Source: Crocinitomicaceae bacterium (GTDB taxonomy: Bacteria > Bacteroidota > Bacteroidia > Flavobacteriales_D > Crocinitomicaceae). Taken from it: DNA of 46,246 bases. Of this stretch, positions 9,281-18,152 are shown one piece after another; the stretch's first letter is position 1; each line of letters starts with the position of its first letter. The notes under the pieces are model-generated. The model was given only the letters and a program-made list of their open reading frames with translations. It did no database searches and was not told the DNA's origin. The translations under genes and the position numbers were made by a program. Where the stretch lies: positions 1-46,246 of the forward strand of contig JAQXCN010000078.1 in the NCBI GenBank assembly GCA_029251865.1. The letters run 5' to 3'.

Positions 9281-9551
9281 TTACGAAAATATCCTCATCT
9301 TTTCGTTTAAAGAATTTTTCTTGACGCGCGTATGCTTCGAGATAATCTAATTCTTTGATTTTTTCAAGCTCTAATCGAGTCTTTTGTAATTTGAGCTTCA
9401 TGTCTTCATTTTGACCTTTAAGCTGGTATAATTTTTCCTTTTGTTTGAGGATGTAAAAGACGTCATTATCATCTAGAAAAACTAGATAAGTTGCAAATAA
9501 AATGAAGGTTAAGAAGAATTTATTTTTAAGGAAAGCGGGTATCTTTTTCAC
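9267..9551 (-). CDS. DivIC/FtsB-like septum formation initiator
   Basis: Small bitopic protein: a short basic N-terminus, one membrane segment (about 13-30), then a coiled coil rich in Glu, Lys and Leu, and a conserved ending (YARQEKFFKRKDEDIFVI) typical of Bacteroidota FtsB/DivIC. The family links FtsL and FtsQ in the divisome. There is no ATG. I chose GTG 9551 (94 residues) because it puts the basic KKIPAFLKNK run at the usual place; TTG 9566 or 9557 would add 2-5 residues. A TATATTTG box lies 3 nt before the GTG. It is the last gene of the minus-strand mutA-mutB run, 55 nt after the PKD-like gene. Confidence 0.83.
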   Translation of the reverse strand: MKKIPAFLKNKFFLTFILFATYLVFLDDNDVFYILKQKEKLYQLKGQNEDMKLKLQKTRLELEKIKELDYLEAYARQEKFFKRKDEDIFVITND

Positions 9552-9554
9552 ATT

Positions 9555-9562
9555 CAAATATA
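9555..9562 (-). promoter_or_regulatory. -7 box TATATTTG directly before the DivIC start
   Basis: The minus strand reads TATATTTG, a full match to TAnnTTTG, ending 3 nt before GTG 9551. It supports that start, and if used would give an essentially leaderless mRNA. No -33 TTG is evident. Confidence 0.4.
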
Positions 9563-9621
9563 ACAACTTAGTACATTGTTTAAAGCTTAGAATACATTGC
9601 TTATTAATGTACCATTGTTAA

Positions 9622-10773
9622 TTATTCTTCTTTGCAGTTGTTATACTTCGTTTTCATGAAGCCAAGAAACGCTCGGTCATATTCGAAAACTTCTTGAAGA
9701 CTCGTTAAAAGCTCACAAGCTTCTGAGTTCGACTGACGCAATTCCGTTAACGTAACGGCGCTAAGCATTGCCCCATACTTCAATGCTTTGAGATCTGTTT
9801 CGGTCATTTTATTGAAGTCTGATTCAGACATGTTTTTAAGATTTTCAATTTCAGTTTTCCAGATTTGATTTGCAGTTCGCGCATCTTTTATAGCAAGTCT
9901 TATGGGTGCCTCAAATAAACGAATGGCTGTTGGTTGCATCGTTATGACTGCATAATTTTCACAACCTTCGATTAATAAGTCTAATAATTCAGTTCTTTTC
10001 TCTTTATCAGTGCCGTTGTAGATAGAAAAATAACCATCTTCTTCCTCGAGATTGAATAATAAGTAATTATCTAAAAAGTCATTTTGAAACTTATTAAGCC
10101 ACATTTTATGAATTTTCTGATTAAATATACCATTACGGTCAAGCTCAATAGCCGCAGCAATTGAATTTATTGTTTCTTCATAAGGGTCAGTGACCACTGG
10201 GTCCTTAAGTTCTTTTCTGTAGATTCCATAGTATCCTTTGGCTAAGAATATTTGAGGGGTAGGATCATTGACATAATCTGGTTTTACCAAATAGGTATCG
10301 GCCTTTTTAACAAGCTTTAAAAAATTACTATCAGCATGGATTTGTGTGAGCTCGTCTAGGTTATTGGCGGCCGTTACAATAGCTTCTTGTTCGAAACCGA
10401 CTTCATCCTCTTCGATTTCAGTTTCTCCACTTTTTAGCACGACGTCATACGTATAACTCACCGCAAGTTCAACATCGTAATTCCCAACAGTTTTGAATTC
10501 GATTTCAATATTTTCAGCATTTGCATTACCATCTACGAAATCCCAATCTTTTCCTTCTCGTCCTGATATGAGCCAAGTTGTAACATCTCGTTTCGAACCA
10601 TCATTTTTAAAAATTGAGCTGAACTCTATCGTTGGTTTTTCATTGTTCTCTGCATCAAGAAAAACGAGGTTTTTTGATACTTTTAAATTGAGAGAAGGCG
10701 CGGGTGTTTGGGCAATCGTATTAAACGTTATTATTTGAATGCCAATAGCGAGTATAAGTAGTGTAAATTTCAT
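9622..10773 (-). CDS. Secreted protein with PKD-like domain, function unknown
   Basis: 383 residues from ATG 10773. An upstream TTG at 10788 was rejected because the ATG starts a normal signal peptide (MKFTLLILAIGIQ, ending NTIAQ). The first 120 residues look like a beta-sandwich of PKD type, ending in a GNYDVELAVS motif. The rest is acidic and mostly helical, with no recognisable catalytic motif. It has no T9SS sorting domain at its C-terminus, so it is probably periplasmic or in the outer membrane. It follows mutB by 42 nt, but a TATTTTCG box in that gap suggests its own promoter, so a link to methylmalonyl-CoA metabolism should not be assumed. Confidence 0.7.
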   Translation of the reverse strand: MKFTLLILAIGIQIITFNTIAQTPAPSLNLKVSKNLVFLDAENNEKPTIEFSSIFKNDGSKRDVTTWLISGREGKDWDFVDGNANAENIEIEFKTVGNYDVELAVSYTYDVVLKSGETEIEEDEVGFEQEAIVTAANNLDELTQIHADSNFLKLVKKADTYLVKPDYVNDPTPQIFLAKGYYGIYRKELKDPVVTDPYEETINSIAAAIELDRNGIFNQKIHKMWLNKFQNDFLDNYLLFNLEEEDGYFSIYNGTDKEKRTELLDLLIEGCENYAVITMQPTAIRLFEAPIRLAIKDARTANQIWKTEIENLKNMSESDFNKMTETDLKALKYGAMLSAVTLTELRQSNSEACELLTSLQEVFEYDRAFLGFMKTKYNNCKEE

Positions 10774-10802
10774 AGTTGAGAAGTTCAATTCAATTATTAT
10801 GC

Positions 10803-10810
10803 CGAAAATA
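10803..10810 (-). promoter_or_regulatory. Candidate -7 box TATTTTCG for the PKD-like gene
   Basis: The box lies in the 42-nt gap after mutB, about 29 nt before the ATG at 10773. It belongs to the TAnnTTCG variant that recurs in this window. Confidence 0.35.
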
Positions 10811-10815
10811 CAAGA

Positions 10816-12969
10816 TTATTCGTGACTTTGTATTAACAGGTTTAAAATTTCCTGCGCAGCTTTAGATATTTTTGTTCCTGGCCCATAAATACCGAATACT
10901 CCACAATCATTTAAAAAATCGTAATCTTTTTGAGGGATTACACCTCCAACAATAACCATTATGTCTTTTCGATTCATTTGGTCAAGTGCATTAATAACCT
11001 CTGGCACCAATGTTTTGTGCCCTGCTGCTAAAGAGGAAATCCCTAAAACATGGACGTCATTTTCTACTGCCTGTTTTGCAGCTTCAGCCGGAGTTTGAAA
11101 TAAAGGTCCAATATCTACATCGAAGCCAATATCTGCAAATGAACTCGCTATGATTTTCGCCCCTCTATCGTGCCCATCTTGACCCATCTTTGCAATCATT
11201 ATTCTAGGTCGTCTTCCTTCAAGATTTAAAAATGTGTTAACGCGTTCTTTGGCTAATTTAAAATCTTCATCCATTGCTACTTCTTTTGAATATACACCGC
11301 TTATTGATTGGATCTTTGCAGTATATCTTTTGTACACTTTTTCGAGAGCATAGGATATTTCTCCTAACGTACATCGCGCCTCAGCGCATGCTATCGAAAG
11401 TTCAAGCAAATTTCCGTTTTGTTCTCTTGCCGCTTTTTCTAAAGCTTGGAGCCGCTCATGTACCAGATCATTATCTCTTGACTCTTTAATTTTTTTAAGT
11501 TTTTTCAATTGAGACAAACGAACTTGCTGGTTGTCAACATCTAAAATATCAATCTCCTTATTTTCATCATTTTGGAAAATGTTCAAGCCAATTATATGAT
11601 CTTTTCCTGAATCAATTCGTGCTTGTTTTTTAGCTGCAGCCTCTTCAATTCTTAACTTGGGTATTCCTGTCTCAATGGCCTTTGCCATCCCACCTAAAGA
11701 CTCAACCTCTTCAATAAGTTTTGAGGCCTCATCAAGTAAATCTCCGGTAATTTTTTCAACGAAATAGCTATTGTGATAAGGGTCGATAAAAGAGGTTAAA
11801 CCAATTTCTTTTTGAAGAAACAACTGCGTATTCCGCGCAATTCTCGCTGAGAAATCCGTTGGTAATGCAATCGCCTCATCTAGTGCGTTTGTGTGTAAGG
11901 ATTGTGTTCCTCCTAATGTCGCAGACAGTGCTTCGATGCAAGTTCTTGTAATATTATTGAATGGATCTTGCTCTGTTAAAGACCATCCAGAGGTTTGGCA
12001 ATGCGTTCGTAATGACATCGATTTTGGGTTCTCAGGATCAAATTCTTTAATGAGTGAGGCCCAAAGAAGCCTTCCGGCACGTAGCTTCGCAATTTCCATA
12101 TGGTAGTTCATTCCAATGGCCCAAAAGAAACTGAGTCTCGGTGCAAATTGATCTATTTTTAGACCTGCTTTTATTCCTGTTCGAACATATTCCAAACCAT
12201 CTGCTATCGTGTAGGCTAGTTCTAAAGAAGCTGTAGCGCCCGCCTCGTGCATGTGATAACCAGAGATCGATATAGAATTAAATTTCGGCATATGCTCTGA
12301 AGTATATTTGAATATATCCGAGATAATACGCATTGAAGGACTTGGTGGGTATATATATGTGTTACGCACCATAAATTCTTTTAGAATATCATTCTGAATT
12401 GTGCCTGCAAGATCTTTCTCAGAAACTCCAGATTCTTTAGCTGCTGCAATATAGAAAGCCATGATTGGAAGAACAGCCCCATTCATAGTCATCGAAACAG
12501 ACATCTCATTCAATGGAATTTCATTGAAGAGTGTTTTCATATCCTCGATAGTATCGATTGCCACACCGGCCTTTCCAACATCACCTTGCACGCGTTCATG
12601 GTCTGAGTCATAACCCCTGTGGGTTGCTAAGTCAAAAGCGACGGATAATCCTTTTTGACCGGCTTTTAAATTCCTTTTGTAAAAAGCATTTGAGTCTTCA
12701 GCCGTAGAGAAACCAGCATACTGTCGTACAGTCCAAGGTCTACTCGTATACATTGAATTATATGGCCCTCCCAAATATGGAGGTATGCCGGATACGAATT
12801 TTGTATGGTTGAGTGCTTTAGTATCATCTTTTGTATAACTAGACTTGAATTTGATTTTTTCGGCAGTTTCAAAAATATCGAATTGAGCCGGAGTATTGTT
12901 TTTAGAGCTAAAGTCCGCAGTTGTGATGGCGTTATACTTTTTCGACTTATCCATTTTGATGTTTTTCAT
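10816..12969 (-). CDS. mutB: Methylmalonyl-CoA mutase, large (catalytic) subunit
   Basis: 717 residues, normal length. It interconverts (R)-methylmalonyl-CoA and succinyl-CoA by an adenosylcobalamin radical mechanism in the cytoplasm. The TIM-barrel part carries [44 protein letters not shown] and [10 protein letters not shown]. The C-terminal B12 domain has the DGHDRG motif with His600 as lower cobalt ligand, then [14 protein letters not shown] and the [10 protein letters not shown] loop. ATG 12969 overlaps the end of mutA by 23 nt; ATG 12954 (overlap 8 nt) is an alternative. Epimerase and the MeaB chaperone are not in the window. It serves propionate, odd-chain and branched-chain amino acid use. 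Confidence 0.97.
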   Translation of the reverse strand: MKNIKMDKSKKYNAITTADFSSKNNTPAQFDIFETAEKIKFKSSYTKDDTKALNHTKFVSGIPPYLGGPYNSMYTSRPWTVRQYAGFSTAEDSNAFYKRNLKAGQKGLSVAFDLATHRGYDSDHERVQGDVGKAGVAIDTIEDMKTLFNEIPLNEMSVSMTMNGAVLPIMAFYIAAAKESGVSEKDLAGTIQNDILKEFMVRNTYIYPPSPSMRIISDIFKYTSEHMPKFNSISISGYHMHEAGATASLELAYTIADGLEYVRTGIKAGLKIDQFAPRLSFFWAIGMNYHMEIAKLRAGRLLWASLIKEFDPENPKSMSLRTHCQTSGWSLTEQDPFNNITRTCIEALSATLGGTQSLHTNALDEAIALPTDFSARIARNTQLFLQKEIGLTSFIDPYHNSYFVEKITGDLLDEASKLIEEVESLGGMAKAIETGIPKLRIEEAAAKKQARIDSGKDHIIGLNIFQNDENKEIDILDVDNQQVRLSQLKKLKKIKESRDNDLVHERLQALEKAAREQNGNLLELSIACAEARCTLGEISYALEKVYKRYTAKIQSISGVYSKEVAMDEDFKLAKERVNTFLNLEGRRPRIMIAKMGQDGHDRGAKIIASSFADIGFDVDIGPLFQTPAEAAKQAVENDVHVLGISSLAAGHKTLVPEVINALDQMNRKDIMVIVGGVIPQKDYDFLNDCGVFGIYGPGTKISKAAQEILNLLIQSHE

Positions 12970-14188
12970 AAATTAAATAATCGAATCCCAAATATTTTGG
13001 AATGTCTGCCCAACTTATATTCTCGTCTTTTTCAATGGGAAATGCGTTAATACCGATAAGTTCTTTCTCTCCTTGCACAAAGGCACTAAGTTTTTGTTCA
13101 CGCGTGCAAGCAATTGATTTAGAAAGCATTTCGTTTACTTCGTTATCCGACTTCTCATTAAATTCAAGAAATTGATTCCACGAATTAATTATCAGATGTT
13201 CTGTTATTTTTTCAATTAGAAAAGACCCGCTAAGCGGGTCATTTACCTTAGTTAGAAAAGATTCTTCCTTAAGAATATGAGAAATATTAATAGCCAAACG
13301 TCGATAAAACCAATTTTCATTCAGATTCGAATAGGCCAGAGGCGAATGAACTAATAATGAATTTGCTCCTCCGCTGATGGCTGAAATACTTTCAGTGGTC
13401 TGACGTAGAATATTGGTATCCGTATCTATTACGGACTTATTCGTCCAGCCAGAGCGGGCTAAAATGGAAAGGTTATCAACAGATTTATTATTTAACTTTA
13501 GTAAATGATTCAAAAGCCATTTTAAAGCTCTCACTTTTGCAATCTCGATGAAAAAATCTGAACCAATGCCAATCTCAAATTGAATACGATTAACGTTACT
13601 CATCTTTGTTATCAAGTTTTCTGAAAAGTGCAGTGCTTTACTTAATTGGTCCGAAGCTTTCGCTCCTATTTGTTCCAAATGGAAAAGATTAACGACGAGA
13701 TTGAAGTCTGAATCAATAAGGGCAGGGACATCAATATAATCAATGGGGTCAACGGAAATCGAAAATGTTTTTTTATCTGAATCATCAACGAATTGATTAA
13801 GACTTAAAAGTTGTTCAGTGGATTTTAAGTTGACAACAATACGTATGAAATTTAAGTGAATGTCCTTCAATAAAAGGGCCCAATTAATAGATTTTCCCTG
13901 TAGATCAAGGTATAATAAATTGACTCCTTGTCCTAGGCATTGCAATGCTAATTTATTAGCTTTTTTCTCATCTTTTACAAGTACGTTTGCCGCAATCTGC
14001 CAATCATTTATTTTATTAGATCTAAAAGTGTTGAAATTTTGGTTTTGTGATTTATCATTAGCATCAAAACTTAGCCCTTCAATTTCATTAAAGTATAACG
14101 CTGTTTTCTTAGATTTCGTTTCGTCCTTAATTTTTGTTCGCCAGGCGTCAAGGTCGGGAAGGTCAAAATTATTTAGTTTTAAAGTCAT
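12947..14188 (-). CDS. mutA: Methylmalonyl-CoA mutase, small subunit
   Basis: 413 residues from ATG 14188; an upstream ATG at 14275 would add a 29-residue tail that reads through the promoter and is rejected. The protein is a diverged copy of the mutase barrel. Weak family marks remain: DAWRTKI near the start, [31 protein letters not shown], and the [14 protein letters not shown] and [11 protein letters not shown] segments. The C-terminal B12 domain of MutB is absent, as in many Bacteroidota small subunits, so it is a non-catalytic partner of MutB. It overlaps the mutB start by 23 nt, which favours coupled translation and equal dosage. A TATCTTTG box stands 15 nt upstream of the ATG. Confidence 0.92.
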   Translation of the reverse strand: MTLKLNNFDLPDLDAWRTKIKDETKSKKTALYFNEIEGLSFDANDKSQNQNFNTFRSNKINDWQIAANVLVKDEKKANKLALQCLGQGVNLLYLDLQGKSINWALLLKDIHLNFIRIVVNLKSTEQLLSLNQFVDDSDKKTFSISVDPIDYIDVPALIDSDFNLVVNLFHLEQIGAKASDQLSKALHFSENLITKMSNVNRIQFEIGIGSDFFIEIAKVRALKWLLNHLLKLNNKSVDNLSILARSGWTNKSVIDTDTNILRQTTESISAISGGANSLLVHSPLAYSNLNENWFYRRLAINISHILKEESFLTKVNDPLSGSFLIEKITEHLIINSWNQFLEFNEKSDNEVNEMLSKSIACTREQKLSAFVQGEKELIGINAFPIEKDENISWADIPKYLGFDYLIYEKHQNG

Positions 14189-14203
14189 ATCTATTTGCTC
14201 TTT

Positions 14204-14211
14204 CAAAGATA
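14204..14211 (-). promoter_or_regulatory. -7 box TATCTTTG of the mutA-mutB operon
   Basis: The minus strand matches TAnnTTTG exactly and is identical to the boxes at 29040 and 46140. It lies 15 nt before the mutA ATG 14188, supporting that start over ATG 14275, which would be upstream of the promoter. No clear -33 TTG. Confidence 0.5.
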
Positions 14212-14319
14212 GAATAAATGATTTTATTCTACCGTAATAAGGAAATGAAAATGATACCAGGCCATAAGAAGTCAAGTTTTTTCGTAATTTTCATAACCAG
14301 CATTAAAAAGGCTTTGAAA

Positions 14320-15153
14320 ATGACAAAGGTTAAGCTTCTTCCCAAAGTAAAAACGAGTATTTTTATTTTGTTGTTCACGAATAATTTATTTGGTCAAGGC
14401 TATTCGTTTTCAGGAAGTAGGTCACAAGCGCTAGCAAATGCAAGTATTTGTCTAAATGATGTGTTTTCTTACCATAATAATCCTGCGAATACAGCCAAGA
14501 TTAATCAGGTCGCATTTGGGATAGCTTATGAAAATAGATTTTTACTAAAGGCGCTTCAGCACCAGAGTTATGCCATTGCGATACCATTAAAATTTGGTGT
14601 TTTTTCAATCGGGGGTAATTCTTTCGGGTTCCGAGATTTTCGCACGTTTAAGAATGGGATTGGTTATTCGATGCGACTGCTTGAAGAATTATATATGGGT
14701 GTTCAGGTGAATCATCATTTGATTAGGCTTGCTCCACCTTATGGTGCGAACCAGACTGTGACGGGTGAGATAGGACTCGCCTATGATGTGTCCAAGGATT
14801 TGAGTTTTGGCATAGCCTTATTTAATATTGGAAGAAATGAATTAATTGAAAACCCTAATGAAAGGTATACCACCTCGATGCGAATTGGAACCTCTTACAA
14901 GATTTCTTCTATGGTTAAGGCGCTCGCTGAATTTGAAAAGGATGTTATTCATCCTCTTCGTTTTAAATCAGGTATAGAGTATACTCCGGATGATAATTTA
15001 GCTTTTAGAATTGGATTTTCTACTGCGCCGATTGAATTGAGTTTTGGACTTGGGTGGATTTTCTCTGAGCGTTATTATTTAGATTTTGGAACTCAGTATC
15101 ATCAAATTCTAGGTTGGTCTCCTAATTTTTCTTTTCGATTTGACTTAAAATAA
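14320..15153 (+). CDS. PorV/FadL-type outer-membrane beta-barrel protein
   Basis: 277 residues from ATG 14320, which opens a signal peptide (KTSIFILLFTNNLFGQ). Earlier ATGs at 14218, 14245 and 14251 would bury this signal behind 23-34 residues. The mature start has GSRSQALANASICLNDVFSYHNNPA, the pattern of PorV/PorQ/UPF0164-like barrels in which an N-terminal segment plugs the pore. Alternating hydrophobic strands run to a terminal Phe-rich strand (NFSFRFDLK). Substrate and role are unknown; a T9SS accessory role is possible but not shown. It is joined to the next gene by a TAATG stop/start overlap. Confidence 0.7.
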   Translation: MTKVKLLPKVKTSIFILLFTNNLFGQGYSFSGSRSQALANASICLNDVFSYHNNPANTAKINQVAFGIAYENRFLLKALQHQSYAIAIPLKFGVFSIGGNSFGFRDFRTFKNGIGYSMRLLEELYMGVQVNHHLIRLAPPYGANQTVTGEIGLAYDVSKDLSFGIALFNIGRNELIENPNERYTTSMRIGTSYKISSMVKALAEFEKDVIHPLRFKSGIEYTPDDNLAFRIGFSTAPIELSFGLGWIFSERYYLDFGTQYHQILGWSPNFSFRFDLK

Positions 15154-17225
15154 TGAAACACCTAATTGTTCTATTGGTCTTGTGTATCTCATCATTTTGT
15201 TTGGGTCAAGAAAGGAATAATATTATTCAACAACGTATAGAGTTTATTTCTGAGCAATTAGAAACTGAAAGTATTGACTTAACTAATTTGCTGGAGCAAT
15301 TCAATTACTACTTCGATAACCCAATTGATTTGAATAAGGCTACCCGAGATGAGCTTATAGATTTATCTTTGTTAACAGACATTCAGATTAGTGATCTTAT
15401 TGTGCACAGAAAACTGCATGGTAAGTTGATCTCTATCTATGAATTACAAAGCCTTAAATTTTGGGATCTAGAAACCATCTATTTGGTTCTGCCATTCGTT
15501 TCGTTAGATGAAAATCTTGATGGGTTACACCTGAGTCTTAAAGAAGCGTTCAGAGAAGGTAAATTTGATTTATTTTTGAGATTTCAACCTACAATAGAAT
15601 CAAAATCGGGATATGCTGATGTCCCAGATTCACTTTTGCAACAATCTAGTAAATATTATTACGGAAACGCTCAAAAATATTATTCACGATTCAGATTTTC
15701 ATACAAAACAAACATAAGTATAGGTATTACTGCAGAAAAAGATGCTGGGGAGGCTTTTTTTCGTGGTGCTCAAAAAAATGGATTTGACTTTTATTCGGCT
15801 CATGCCTTTTATAAAGGAGGTAAATATTTGAAGTCTGTGGCACTTGGGGATTATCAAATTCAATTAGGGCAAGGGCTTAATTTATGGTCGAGTTACGCCT
15901 TTGGTAAATCCTCAGACATCCTTACCATGAAACGTAATGCTGTAGCCTTGAAGCCATACACTTCAGTTGATGAGTCTCGGTTTTTTAGAGGTACGGCAAT
16001 TCATCTGGCCTACAAAGGTTTTGGTTTATTACTATTTGCTTCTCAAAAAAGAATAGACGCTAGTGGTATTCAAGATTCTATTCAGGATGATTTAGAATTC
16101 GTTTCCTCGATCAACCTTTCAGGTTTGCATCGTACCCACGCAGAAATCGCAAAAAAAGATGCGCTAAAAGAATTTGTTTCCGGAGCATCTTTGCAGTTTC
16201 AAAATGACTTATTTAAAGTAGGTTTTCACACGGTTTATTTGAATTATGACCAACCCTTGCAACTCAATTTAAGACCGTATAATCAGTACTATTTTCAGGG
16301 CAATAGTCTGTTGTCATTGAGTTCAGATTATAATTTCGTCTATAAAAATTTAAATGTTTTTGGTGAGGTTTCAGGGTCCTTTAATCAGTATCACAATGGT
16401 TTGGCAATGCTACATGGGGCACTTTTAGCTGTTGATACAAGACTTAGTTTAGGTTTGCTTTACAGGGATTATGATGAGAAGTATCAGACAATGTACAATG
16501 CGGGGTTTTCAGAGGGGAGTAGGACACAGAATGAAAATGGTTTGTATGCAGGCTTTAAACTGAAGATTTCTAAATCCTGGTCCGTAAACGCATATACAGA
16601 TGTCTTTGAATTTCCCTGGCTCAAGTATGGTGTGGATGCGCCATCTCGAGGTCATGAGTTTTTAATTCAGCCTATATATAAACCCAATAAAAAGTTTGAA
16701 GTTTACGGACGTTTTCGTGAACAGTTAAAACAGAAGAATCAATCACCTTCTAATGGCGTGATTACAGGTGTTGAAAATATACTTCAGCGCAATTTCAGGA
16801 TAAATATCAGTAATAAAATTAATAAAGTTTTAACCTTAAAAAGTAGGCTAGAGTGGGTGCGGATTGTTCGTGAAAGCCGCGACAAAGAGCAGGGGCTCTT
16901 GTTGACTCAAGATATTGCTTACAAACCAAAATCACTACCCTTTCGGTTTACTTTACGCTATGCACTTTTTGATACGGATAGTTATGACACACGTATTTAT
17001 TCTTATGAAAATAATGCGCTTTACGTATTTTCGGTACCTGCCTATTATTTTGAAGGAAGTCGTTGTTATTTATTGGCTCGTTATTCGTTCAATAGGGCCA
17101 TTGATTTATGGGTGAAATATGGATTCTTTTTATACAATGACAGGAGTGTAATTGGTTCAGGAGCCGAGGAAATTCAGGGTGATCGCAAATCTGACTTAAC
17201 CATTCAGCTTCGTATTTCTTTATAA
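15153..17225 (+). CDS. Helix-hairpin-helix domain plus outer-membrane beta-barrel
   Basis: 690 residues with a signal peptide (1-18, ending CLGQ). Residues about 57-115 form a ComEA-type helix-hairpin-helix unit (IDLNKATRDELIDLSLLTDI, then KLISIYELQSL). The remaining 550 residues alternate aromatic and polar positions and read as a large beta-barrel, ending in a beta strand SDLTIQLRISL. Proteins of this build occur widely in Bacteroidota without a proven function. In ComEA the same HhH unit binds DNA in the periplasm, so a DNA-related or simple structural role are both conceivable. It is translationally coupled to the PorV-like gene. Confidence 0.75.
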   Translation: MKHLIVLLVLCISSFCLGQERNNIIQQRIEFISEQLETESIDLTNLLEQFNYYFDNPIDLNKATRDELIDLSLLTDIQISDLIVHRKLHGKLISIYELQSLKFWDLETIYLVLPFVSLDENLDGLHLSLKEAFREGKFDLFLRFQPTIESKSGYADVPDSLLQQSSKYYYGNAQKYYSRFRFSYKTNISIGITAEKDAGEAFFRGAQKNGFDFYSAHAFYKGGKYLKSVALGDYQIQLGQGLNLWSSYAFGKSSDILTMKRNAVALKPYTSVDESRFFRGTAIHLAYKGFGLLLFASQKRIDASGIQDSIQDDLEFVSSINLSGLHRTHAEIAKKDALKEFVSGASLQFQNDLFKVGFHTVYLNYDQPLQLNLRPYNQYYFQGNSLLSLSSDYNFVYKNLNVFGEVSGSFNQYHNGLAMLHGALLAVDTRLSLGLLYRDYDEKYQTMYNAGFSEGSRTQNENGLYAGFKLKISKSWSVNAYTDVFEFPWLKYGVDAPSRGHEFLIQPIYKPNKKFEVYGRFREQLKQKNQSPSNGVITGVENILQRNFRINISNKINKVLTLKSRLEWVRIVRESRDKEQGLLLTQDIAYKPKSLPFRFTLRYALFDTDSYDTRIYSYENNALYVFSVPAYYFEGSRCYLLARYSFNRAIDLWVKYGFFLYNDRSVIGSGAEEIQGDRKSDLTIQLRISL

Positions 17226-17330
17226 TTTTTAAATCTTGATGTTACTTTTTAAATGTTTCTGCGTTAGGTGAATATAAGGTGTTCCTGCAAGTGCATCTTA
17301 TAACCATGTCAAACTAGAAAACAAAGTACT

Positions 17331-17897
17331 ATGTCAACAACCTCACTGTATCACCAGAGTGATACCCGCATTCAGTCAGAATTAGAAATTATCGAAAAAG
17401 CGAAAGTCAATCCGCGTCATTTTTCACCCTTGTACAATGAATATTACGAAAGTATATTTAGGTATGTAATCAAAAGAACAAATGACAAAGATTTGGCATG
17501 CGATGTAACCTCAAATGTTTTTATCAAAGCGATTACGAATCTTTCAAAATATGAATATCGGGGTGTTCCATTTTCATCATGGTTGTTTCGTATTGCCAAA
17601 AGTGAGGTTTACCAATCTTTCCGGGATCAGAAAGCAAAGCGCACCGTTAGTTTGGATAAAGTAGCTGTGGTTAAAGTTCTTGATGAATTAGAGCTAGATG
17701 GCTTAGAGGAACACAAAGAAAAGTTAACAATGGTTCTCCGAAAACTTAAAGAAAAAGACCTTTCATTGATAGAGATGCGCTATTTCGAAAAACGTTCATA
17801 TCGTGAAATTGGTGAAATTATTAATGTAACCGAAAACAATGCAAAAGTTAAGACATTTAGAGCATTACAAAAACTGAAAATTTTATTTAAAGAATAA
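17331..17897 (+). CDS. ECF-type RNA polymerase sigma factor
   Basis: 188 residues. Sigma-70 region 2 covers about 33-100 (LYNEYYESIFRYVIKR, DVTSNVFIKAI, FSSWLFRIAKSEV) and region 4 covers about 128-186 (LSLIEMRYFEKRSYREIGEI, followed by the recognition helix). It directs RNA polymerase to a specific promoter set. It is preceded by a 105-bp gap and followed after only 4 nt by a 57-residue membrane protein, an arrangement typical of a sigma factor with its membrane-bound regulator. No standard zinc-binding anti-sigma protein is present. The regulon is unknown. Confidence 0.92.
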   Translation: MSTTSLYHQSDTRIQSELEIIEKAKVNPRHFSPLYNEYYESIFRYVIKRTNDKDLACDVTSNVFIKAITNLSKYEYRGVPFSSWLFRIAKSEVYQSFRDQKAKRTVSLDKVAVVKVLDELELDGLEEHKEKLTMVLRKLKEKDLSLIEMRYFEKRSYREIGEIINVTENNAKVKTFRALQKLKILFKE

Positions 17898-17901
17898 GTG
17901 T

Positions 17902-18075
17902 ATGAGAAAAATTTTATTCAATCAAAAAGAACTGAGCTCAAATGAGATTAGAAGGATGCGTGACTTCGATTTAGTTCTTAAAAAAGTTCAAGCGCAACGT
18001 GATTTTTGGAAAAATCCATGGTTCTTTGGAACTATTGGTTTTGCATCCATATTATCCTTCTTACTTTTTATTTAA
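17902..18075 (+). CDS. 57-residue membrane protein, possible anti-sigma partner
   Basis: ATG 17902 to TAA 18075, starting 4 nt after the sigma gene, so probably coupled to it. The first 38 residues are polar and basic (starting MRKILFNQKELSSNEIRRMR) and could lie in the cytoplasm. Residues about 40-57 are one hydrophobic helix (FFGTIGFASILSFLLFI) ending the protein, as in a tail-anchored or type II membrane protein. The layout suits a minimal membrane tether or anti-sigma factor, but no known anti-sigma motif is present. The function is inferred from position only. Confidence 0.7.
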   Translation: MRKILFNQKELSSNEIRRMRDFDLVLKKVQAQRDFWKNPWFFGTIGFASILSFLLFI

Positions 18076-18108
18076 GGGGTTTAAATTATTAATTAAGCCT
18101 TTAGAGCT

Positions 18109-18138
18109 TTGTGGAGTAGGGAATTTTCCCTAATTTCG
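18109..18138 (+). promoter_or_regulatory. Promoter of the PorG-like gene
   Basis: TTG at 18109-18111, a 19-nt spacer, then TAATTTCG at 18131-18138, one base from TAnnTTTG. The ATG at 18153 follows at 14 nt with AAGGA at 18140-18144 as a possible Shine-Dalgarno. The spacer contains a perfect palindrome, listed separately. Confidence 0.6.
18117..18132. repeat. Operator-like inverted repeat inside the promoter spacer
   Basis: TAGGGAA-TT-TTCCCTA: two perfect 7-bp arms around 2 nt. It lies between the -33 and -7 elements and covers the first two bases of the -7 box. No T-run follows, so it is not a terminator. The position would let a dimeric DNA-binding protein block or modify the promoter. Confidence 0.6.
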
Positions 18139-18152
18139 TAAGGAATTATAAT

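Noticed and set aside
10774-10788. TTG start of the PKD-like protein at 10788
   Set aside because: ATG 10773 begins a normal signal peptide; the extra residues would precede it.
13860-14237. 125-residue plus-strand ORF antisense to mutA
   Set aside because: It has no recognisable domain or signal and lies on the non-coding strand of a well-supported gene.
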